Source of the DNA: an uncultured Armatimonadota bacterium
Lineage (GTDB): Bacteria > Armatimonadota > Fimbriimonadia > Fimbriimonadales > Fimbriimonadaceae
Direction: 5' to 3'
Assembly (NCBI GenBank): GCA_903927345.1
Contig: CAIYMO010000049.1
Location: 124,001 to 188,000, forward strand
DNA: 64,000 bases
The notes below the pieces were generated by a model, which saw only the letters and a program-made list of their open reading frames with translations, was not told the origin of the DNA and did no database searches. Within the stretch, counting starts at the first letter, position 1, and every line of letters begins with the position of its first letter. Positions 55,975 to 62,116 of the stretch are shown in pieces. The position numbers and the translations under genes were made by a program.

Positions 55975-57066
55975 ATGATTCTTGACCGGCTCAATCAACC
56001 CGCCGGTCGATTTATGCGTCCTTGTCCGGTGGCCGAGACATTTTCCAGCATCGCGGTGGCAGCGGACAAGATGGAGTCGGCTGGGCTTCCGATTTTGCCG
56101 ATTGTGCGCGATGGGCGCTACATTGGAGTTCTGACCCAGGCCGCGATTCTGGCTTCCCTTTCCTCTGATGAGGCGGCTCCGGTTGGCGATTTCGCGCGGG
56201 ATTGGCTTTCAATTCCTCCATATGTAACCGGCGCCGAAGCAATGCGCAAATTGGAGGCGGCCGGAGGCTTAGTCGTCGTCGTCGCGGATGACGGAGAAGT
56301 GTGCGGAATCCTGAGTGCCTCCGCCTTCCTCCACTCTGACCACGAGCGGGTGAAGCCTCCGATTGTGGGCGGGATGGCGACTCCTTTTGGCGTTTATCTG
56401 ACGACTGGGGCAATCGGGGCCGGGAAAGGTGGTTGGAATTTGGTGTTCACGGGTGTCGCGATGTTTTCGGCGATGCTGATCGGCGAAATTGCATTTTTGC
56501 TGGCAAGTGCTCAACTCCCCTCAAACTCCGCGTGGACGGACGCGTTGGCTCTGTTGCCCATTGTTAGCCTGATCGTGATGTTTCGGCTTTTTCCGCTGTC
56601 TGGATACCATGCAGCTGAGCACCAAGTGGTTCATGCGATTGAGCAAGACGAGCCGCTTTTGCCTGATGTCGTTCGGCGCATGCCCCGTGTACACCCGCGT
56701 TGCGGAACGAATATCGGAGTTGGAGTTTCCATGCTCTTAGGAATATCGCAGACGCGATGGATACCATGGGACGATGTTCGATTGCTGGTGGCGGTGATTC
56801 TAACCTTGTTCCTTTGGCGCCCCATCGGCGGCTTCGTCCAACAGTACGTCACAACCAAGCCTGCGACACCAAAGCAAATTCAGAGTGGCATTGATGCGGC
56901 TACTGAGCTCCTCCTCAAGTTCGAATCGGCGTCAAAACGACAGGCAACGCCTTGGACCCGGCTACTGAACAGCGGAGTGTTTCATGTCATCGGTGGCGCA
57001 CTTTTGGCGTACGTGATAGTAAGTCTGCTCGCGATGCCTCTGGGGATCAAGTTCTTCAGTTTGTGA
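55975..57066 (+). CDS. CBS-pair / DUF1385 fusion membrane protein
   Basis: A 363-residue protein. The N-terminus holds two CBS modules (about 10-65 and 70-125; MRPCPVAETFSSIAVAADKM, LPIVRDGRYIGVLTQAAIL, VVVVADDGEVCGILSASAFL), which bind adenosine nucleotides. From about 128 a DUF1385 membrane domain follows: PPIVGGMATPFGVYL, two helices (160-185, 188-208), then SGYHAAEHQVVHAIEQDEPL and RMPRVHPRCGTNIGV, the conserved HxAEH and HPRCGT motifs that look metal-binding, and two more helices near 270 and 340. DUF1385 proteins have been called metal-dependent enzymes without proof. Fusion to a CBS pair suggests adenine nucleotide control. CACAAT lies eight bases before the ATG. Confidence 0.85.
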   Translation: MILDRLNQPAGRFMRPCPVAETFSSIAVAADKMESAGLPILPIVRDGRYIGVLTQAAILASLSSDEAAPVGDFARDWLSIPPYVTGAEAMRKLEAAGGLVVVVADDGEVCGILSASAFLHSDHERVKPPIVGGMATPFGVYLTTGAIGAGKGGWNLVFTGVAMFSAMLIGEIAFLLASAQLPSNSAWTDALALLPIVSLIVMFRLFPLSGYHAAEHQVVHAIEQDEPLLPDVVRRMPRVHPRCGTNIGVGVSMLLGISQTRWIPWDDVRLLVAVILTLFLWRPIGGFVQQYVTTKPATPKQIQSGIDAATELLLKFESASKRQATPWTRLLNSGVFHVIGGALLAYVIVSLLAMPLGIKFFSL

Positions 57067-57090
57067 GCTCGGGTATGATTTGGGGTCATT

Positions 57091-57576
57091 GTGGCTTTTT
57101 TCGGTAACGTCGTTTTGTTTCTAGCACTGATCGTAGCGGTCGTGTTCTCGCTGTTGGTTCTGGTAACCGGCAAGGGAGATGCGATGAGCGGTGGCGGAAG
57201 CGTCCGAACCACATTCAAGGGTAAAGCGAGTTTCGATGACATCATCTCGAAATGGACCCTTATCATGGGCGTTTCGTTCATGGCTCTCGTTCTTCTCTAT
57301 ACGGTAGTTTCAAACCGAGTCAACGAGGCGAACCTTTCGGTCGTCCCAGGTTCATCAGCGGCAGCTCCAGAGTCGAACTCCTCTGCACCGCAGCCTGCCG
57401 ATTCAAACAAACCGGCAGAAGCAGCGAACACTCCGGCACCTGATGCTAACAAGCCAGCCGAAGCGGCAAACGCTCCTGCAGAAGCAACGAACGCACCCGC
57501 AACCAGCGATACTAATAAGCCTGCAGCCGGCGCAAATGCTCCTGCGGCTGATGCTAACGCTCCTGCAGCAAACTAG
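57091..57576 (+). CDS. secG: Preprotein translocase subunit SecG with Ala/Pro/Asn-rich tail
   Basis: SecG is the small, non-essential partner of SecYE. Residues 1-75 match the family: TM1 (about 4-26), then GKGDAMSGGGSVRTTFKGKA with the conserved Gly-rich loop, and TM2 (about 55-74). From about 90 on the protein continues for 70 residues as a low-complexity tail in which units such as NKPAEAANAPAE, TNAPA and ADANAPAA repeat. Usual SecG ends soon after TM2. The tail would lie outside the membrane on the side of the C-terminus. Start is GTG. The stop overlaps the convergent selB-like gene by four bases. Confidence 0.85.
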   Translation: MAFFGNVVLFLALIVAVVFSLLVLVTGKGDAMSGGGSVRTTFKGKASFDDIISKWTLIMGVSFMALVLLYTVVSNRVNEANLSVVPGSSAAAPESNSSAPQPADSNKPAEAANTPAPDANKPAEAANAPAEATNAPATSDTNKPAAGANAPAADANAPAAN

Positions 57577-59360
57577 TTTGGTTTCGCGACTCGGCGAGTG
57601 TCCTGGTCGCGAATCGTAAATCCACTCTTGTCGAAGTGCTCCAAAATGGGGATCACGAATCGCCTTGACGTGTCCAAAAAGTCTCGTAGTTCGGACGCGT
57701 TGAACTCCCTTTCGCCGGCCCACAGCGCAACCTTTCGCTTGAGCTTATCAAGCTGATCGAGTGTGTAGTAGGTGCCGTCGGAGACTTCGACGAGTCTCCC
57801 GGCATATGCGCCAAGTCTCATGATCTCGTCGACGGCTTGAGTTGGGGTGACGAGTGCTTTGGCAACTTCGGAGATGTAGGGCGCATTGATCCCGTGACGA
57901 TCAAGCTCAATTTCGACTCGCGAAAGGAAGCTATCCTGCTTACCGGTGAGCTGAATTCTGAAGTCGACCATCCGCACTCTCGATCCTTCGACATCAATCT
58001 TTTTGAGGGCGGCGAGTTGAGCAACAATAAGGTCGAGACACTTTGCATCCCACCGGCGATTCATGTTTTCCATGACGAGCTCAGCGGGCTGGAAAGCCAC
58101 GGTCGGCTCTTTGACGTGAAGTTCGCTGAGGCAACCAAGGAATCGCTGGGCTTCTCGGAGGAAAACATCCGGCGTGAACCAAGTTCCGCCAAAGCTCATG
58201 GCTCTTCGCTGACCTTTCAGCTCGGCAAAGTCGTCACCAAGATCCTGCTGGGTTACCCCCATCAGTTTGCAAATCTCGTGGGTCATCACCCCCTCGCTTC
58301 GGTCGTTTAGAATTCGGAGAATTGCTTCTGTCGGATTATCTGTATCCCATTCAAACACTGCCTCCTGGCGGCGTTGAAGGGTTGCCGAAAGACTAGTGAC
58401 CACGCCACCTCCCAACACAAGTGGAGGATGCATTTGACGGATAATCAGCGGTTGTCCGGGAAGAGCCGCGATCCTTTCATTCACACGGATTTGGGCGAGA
58501 CTCGGGGACAGATCACTGGGGAACAGCCTTCCTGTTACCTCGTCAGTTCCGATATTGACCCGAATTTCGGCGGCGTAGCTGGGTTGGTGCTGCCACTGGA
58601 CCTCTGCTTCAAAGAACTCAGTTGAGCCCATGTCGTCGATGGACCCGACGAGCATTCCGGAGCGAAGTTTGTATTGATCGATATCCAGCAGGGTCATTGA
58701 GACGCGACTACCGGCGTCCATCAGCGTAAAGACATCGTCAGTTTTACTGACTGACCGCATGGTGGCAACATGGCCCCCTGGGAAAATGCTGGCTCTCGAA
58801 CCGGCCTGTGGCAGTCCTTTTGCGATGACACCGGTGACGACATAACCTTGACGAGGGAGCGTATCAACAGAATCGATGGCCATGTACCAGTTGAACCCGC
58901 CGGGCTTAGGGCCGACTTGCTTTATCGCTTCCTTAATCGCGGCCTGAATGTCATCGGTTTGGTCGACGTCAAAGACTTTGGCGGAACAGAAGCGAGTTGG
59001 CGCCAGAAGGTTGAGAAGTTCGGGAGGAGCGATCCGACCGCGCGTCACAATGATGAGCGAACTCACAGGGGCGCCAATCATGACTTCTACAAACTCCCGC
59101 CAGGTGGGATGATTGGCGTCGTTCGGACCAATACAGACGACAGCAACGTCGGTGAGCAAAGCCGTTGCATACGCGTGGTGCAGGTATCGCTCGTGCCCAG
59201 GAGTGTCGACCAAGGTGGCTCGTAACTCGGCCGAATCCCAAGAATAGTAGTGACAGGTACTCGTCAGCAGGGTCTGCCTTGTGGGATTCCCCAAAAGAGT
59301 GTCCACCAGGCTGGATTTGCCCGCCTCGTGAGGCCCAAAAACTCCGACTACGACACCCAT
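57573..59360 (-). CDS. SelB-like elongation factor with degenerate GTPase motifs
   Basis: A 595-residue SelB-family protein. The G1 loop is FGPHEAGKSSL (about 8-18; SelB has GHVDHGKT), G3 is VDTPGHERYLHHAY (about 51-64), but the RGMTID-type switch I is absent and only 34 residues separate G1 and G3. At the G4 place (NKxD/TKxD) stands TRGR (106-109). The EF-Tu-like domain 2 follows (AIDSVDTLPRQGYVVTGVIA) and the C-terminus carries the SelB winged helices, ending with ASELRDFLDTSRRFVIPILE and SGFTIRDQDTRRV. SelB brings Sec-tRNA to UGA codons. No selA, selC or selD is in the window. Guanine recognition looks lost, so it may bind another nucleotide or have another role. Confidence 0.82.
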   Translation of the reverse strand: MGVVVGVFGPHEAGKSSLVDTLLGNPTRQTLLTSTCHYYSWDSAELRATLVDTPGHERYLHHAYATALLTDVAVVCIGPNDANHPTWREFVEVMIGAPVSSLIIVTRGRIAPPELLNLLAPTRFCSAKVFDVDQTDDIQAAIKEAIKQVGPKPGGFNWYMAIDSVDTLPRQGYVVTGVIAKGLPQAGSRASIFPGGHVATMRSVSKTDDVFTLMDAGSRVSMTLLDIDQYKLRSGMLVGSIDDMGSTEFFEAEVQWQHQPSYAAEIRVNIGTDEVTGRLFPSDLSPSLAQIRVNERIAALPGQPLIIRQMHPPLVLGGGVVTSLSATLQRRQEAVFEWDTDNPTEAILRILNDRSEGVMTHEICKLMGVTQQDLGDDFAELKGQRRAMSFGGTWFTPDVFLREAQRFLGCLSELHVKEPTVAFQPAELVMENMNRRWDAKCLDLIVAQLAALKKIDVEGSRVRMVDFRIQLTGKQDSFLSRVEIELDRHGINAPYISEVAKALVTPTQAVDEIMRLGAYAGRLVEVSDGTYYTLDQLDKLKRKVALWAGEREFNASELRDFLDTSRRFVIPILEHFDKSGFTIRDQDTRRVAKPN

Positions 59361-59366
59361 AGATGA

Positions 59367-60251
59367 TTACAGCACTAATGCAGGGTATTCGCGATACTCC
59401 ACAACCTCATTTCGGCTGATCCAGAGGGGAAATTCACCTTTTGTGGTCGCCGCACCGAAATCACCGTCCTTTCGGAGTGCGAACACGACACAGGGCAACG
59501 TCATTGATTCGGGCTGCCGCCTCATCATGTGGCGGATCGTTTCTTCGCATGCTTCAAGTGCGGACATGCCTGCTTCCATGTTTCGTACTGTTCGGAACGA
59601 TGCGCTGGCCTTCCAGAGTTCCTCGCCCAATCCGGTGGCTCCGGCAGCGCCGATCTCATCATCGGCGTAGATGCCTGCACCAATGATCGGAGAGTCTCCT
59701 ACTCGGCCGGGAAGCTTCCATGCCAGACCACTTGTCGCGGATGCTGCGACAAGATGGGGTTGTCCGAGGTCTTCAAGCGCAAGCATCGTGACCGTATCGT
59801 GGCTCTCCTGAGAGGTGTGGACATAGAACTTATCCGCATCTCCTCTTCGCCACTCATCATATTTCGCGATGTTTTCGGGAGTCATCAAGTTGATTGGCTC
59901 CATTCCGAGGGAGATGCCGTACCGTCTTGCTTGGTCTCCAGAGAGCATCACATGGGGAGTCTTCTCCATTACCGCGCGCGCGAGGGAGATCGTGGGGCAC
60001 AGACCACGGACAGAACAGACCGCCCCCGCGTTAAGATCTCTTCCGTCCATGATCGATGCATCGAGCTCTAACTCTCCATCCGCATTTGGAAGCGACCCCA
60101 GGCCGATCGCCAGGAGCTCTGGATCCAGTTCGCAGGCGGCAAGTCCTTTCTCGACCATGGTGATCAGGTCTGCTCCGGCTCGGCGGGCTGCCCAGGCGGC
60201 GTCCATTCCGACCTTGCCTGGCTCCTTCCAAGAAACGAGAAGAGTTGTCAT
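59367..60251 (-). CDS. Glycosylasparaginase / isoaspartyl peptidase-like Ntn hydrolase
   Basis: A 294-residue Ntn hydrolase of the N4-(beta-N-acetylglucosaminyl)-L-asparaginase family. The autocleavage site is SHDTVTMLALEDLGQPHLVA, where Thr (about residue 153) becomes the N-terminal nucleophile; before it lies the alpha chain (WAARRAGADLITMVEKGLAACE; GSLPNADGELELDASIMDG), after it the beta chain with SATSGLAWKLPGRVGDSPIIGAG and GLGEELWKAS. Members cleave N-linked GlcNAc-Asn or beta-aspartyl peptides. There is no signal peptide. It is six bases upstream of the selB-like gene on the same strand and starts seven bases after TAAACT. Confidence 0.9.
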   Translation of the reverse strand: MTTLLVSWKEPGKVGMDAAWAARRAGADLITMVEKGLAACELDPELLAIGLGSLPNADGELELDASIMDGRDLNAGAVCSVRGLCPTISLARAVMEKTPHVMLSGDQARRYGISLGMEPINLMTPENIAKYDEWRRGDADKFYVHTSQESHDTVTMLALEDLGQPHLVAASATSGLAWKLPGRVGDSPIIGAGIYADDEIGAAGATGLGEELWKASASFRTVRNMEAGMSALEACEETIRHMMRRQPESMTLPCVVFALRKDGDFGAATTKGEFPLWISRNEVVEYREYPALVL

Positions 60252-60530
60252 GGGCGAGAGTTTACAGGTTTATCGAAAGAACTTTCCGAATTCAAGCTGA
60301 GTTAATTTGAACCTGAAACGGCTGATCCGCGAATCAAAAACAAGTAAATCTACCAATACTGGTAATTTTACTAGGGTGGTAATTGTGCTGGGGATGGAAA
60401 CAAGTAAATGAACGAGGATCGTTGAACCGGCGATCTCGATCACGAAACCGATTGAGGAATCGAAAGAGGGATCGTTTTTTCGGAAACCAAGGAATGGTGG
60501 AAGGTCTGGTTCACGACACACGGAGGTCAC
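60252..60530 (+). promoter_or_regulatory. Upstream region of flagellin copy B with repeats
   Basis: AAACAAGTAAAT occurs at 60338-60349 and 60398-60409, exactly 60 bases apart. GTAAA (60344-60348), ten bases, then CTGGTAA (60359-60365) parallels the copy A upstream region; TACCA-ATAC-TGGTA (60351-60364) is a small dyad. A leader of about 150 bases ends in the GGAGG ribosome site. Confidence 0.45.
60259..60264 (-). promoter_or_regulatory. -10 box of the glycosylasparaginase gene
   Basis: Minus-strand TAAACT, 7 bases before the ATG at 60251. Confidence 0.55.
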
Positions 60531-61961
60531 ATGTCATTTCGAATCAACACTAACGTCGGCGCACTCAGCGCATTCAATAGCGTCAATCAAGTCTCAGACC
60601 AGCTCAGCAAGTCCCAAGGCAAGCTCAGCTCAGGTCTTCGCATCAAGGATGCATCAGACGATCCAGCAGGATTGATCTCTTCGGAGCTCTTCCGCTCACA
60701 GATCAACTCGATGGATGCCGCACTGCGAAACAACCAAGAGGCTCTTAACTATGCAAAGACCGCAGAGAACGCTCTCGGCGAAATGAGCAAGCTACTCAGC
60801 GACGCTCGAGGACTCACCATCGCTTCCGGTAACTCGGCTACCCTTACGGCTGCCCAAGTTGCTGCGAACCAAGATCAGATCAACTCGATCATCTCGTCGA
60901 TTGACCGAATTTCGACCACGGTTACCTACTCGGGACGAAAGCTCCTGGACGGTTCCGCTGGAACGACGGTTCAAATCTCTAACCAAACCAAGTTGAGCGG
61001 ATTCAGCTTCGGTGGCTCGCTGGGAACCACTTCGATCACCTCGAACGGTCTCATCACGCTTCAGCAGACAGTTGCGGCAACCCGTGCACTGTACACTGCC
61101 ACCTCGTTGCTCACCGCTGGTGCACTCCAGTCCGGTACAGTTGCGCTCAACGGTGTCAACTTCAACATCTCGGCAGGTACCACTGGTGCTTCCTTGGCCA
61201 ACGTCTTCAACGCAGCTTCGGCTCAGACTGGCGTCACGGCATCTTGGAACGCAGCAGGCAACCAGCTCACCTTCCAATCGGTCCAGACCGGTTCAAACCG
61301 ACAGATCACCTTCACAGACACCACTGGTGTTGTCAGCTCCGCTGCAAACACCACTGCTAACGTGGTTGGTGTGGATGCTGCCGCAACTGTCACCATCGGA
61401 GGCGTCTCTGCGCTCTTCACTGGTGGACGATCTGGTGCAGACGGACTTACTCTCACCGACTCAAACGGCAACAAGATGCTGGTTGGAGAAGGCGGAAACG
61501 GAGTCTCTGCAGCCGCAGCTGTCGGACGAGTCATGGCTCAGGACTCGAACTTCCAAATCGGATTCCTTTCTGGCGTCACCGCCAACTTGGCACTCCGAAA
61601 CATGGGATCGAGCCAGCTGGGAACTGGAATCGTCGCCGGTACCACCATCAACAACCTGGACGTCTCCACTGCACAGAACGCGACAAACGCTCTCGCTGTC
61701 ATCGACAAGGCGATTGAAGAAGTCAGCTCAATGCGTGGGAAGATTGGTAACTTCCAGCGAAACGTTCTCGAAACGAACAGCCGGTCTCTGACCAGCATGA
61801 GAGAGAACCTCTCGGCTTCCGAGTCCTCCATCCGTGACCTCGACGTCGCCGAAGAGATGACTACCTACACGAAGCTCCAAGTTATGTCTCAAGCAGGAAT
61901 GTCCATCCTCGGACAAGCAAACCAGTCCGGTCAAGGAGTTCTTTCCCTTCTCCGCGGCTAA
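60531..61961 (+). CDS. Flagellin (copy B)
   Basis: A 476-residue flagellin closely related to copy A over its full length, including the central variable part, with most differences conservative. The ends are MSFRINTNVGALSAFNSVNQ and NQSGQGVLSLLRG, and the middle contains SGTVALNGVNFNISAGTTGA and LFTGGRSGADGLTLTDSNGN. It assembles the flagellar filament through the FliC export route; the chaperone FliS and cap FliD are not in this window. GGAGG ribosome site six bases before the ATG, unlike the leaderless genes around it. Terminator follows. Two flagellins may form a mixed or segmented filament or be alternated by recombination. Confidence 0.96.
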   Translation: MSFRINTNVGALSAFNSVNQVSDQLSKSQGKLSSGLRIKDASDDPAGLISSELFRSQINSMDAALRNNQEALNYAKTAENALGEMSKLLSDARGLTIASGNSATLTAAQVAANQDQINSIISSIDRISTTVTYSGRKLLDGSAGTTVQISNQTKLSGFSFGGSLGTTSITSNGLITLQQTVAATRALYTATSLLTAGALQSGTVALNGVNFNISAGTTGASLANVFNAASAQTGVTASWNAAGNQLTFQSVQTGSNRQITFTDTTGVVSSAANTTANVVGVDAAATVTIGGVSALFTGGRSGADGLTLTDSNGNKMLVGEGGNGVSAAAAVGRVMAQDSNFQIGFLSGVTANLALRNMGSSQLGTGIVAGTTINNLDVSTAQNATNALAVIDKAIEEVSSMRGKIGNFQRNVLETNSRSLTSMRENLSASESSIRDLDVAEEMTTYTKLQVMSQAGMSILGQANQSGQGVLSLLRG

Positions 61962-61992
61962 GCAAACTTTGCACCTCGAAAGACAAGACCAA

Positions 61993-62010
61993 CCCCACCT
62001 TCGGGTGGGG
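61993..62010 (+). terminator. Terminator of flagellin copy B
   Basis: CCCCACC pairs with GGTGGGG around TTCG, followed by a T-rich CTTTCTTGTTTG. Confidence 0.88.
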
Positions 62011-62101
62011 CTTTCTTGTTTGTCCAGGTCGGGTTTTTTTCGCGTGCTGTTTTAGATCGATACGAACTGCTCGCAACAGAAACCCATCGTCATCCGTCTA
62101 G

Positions 62102-62107
62102 TAAAAT
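62102..62107 (+). promoter_or_regulatory. -10 box of recG
   Basis: TAAAAT, 9 bases before the ATG at 62117. Confidence 0.5.
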
Positions 62108-62116
62108 CGCAAGGTT

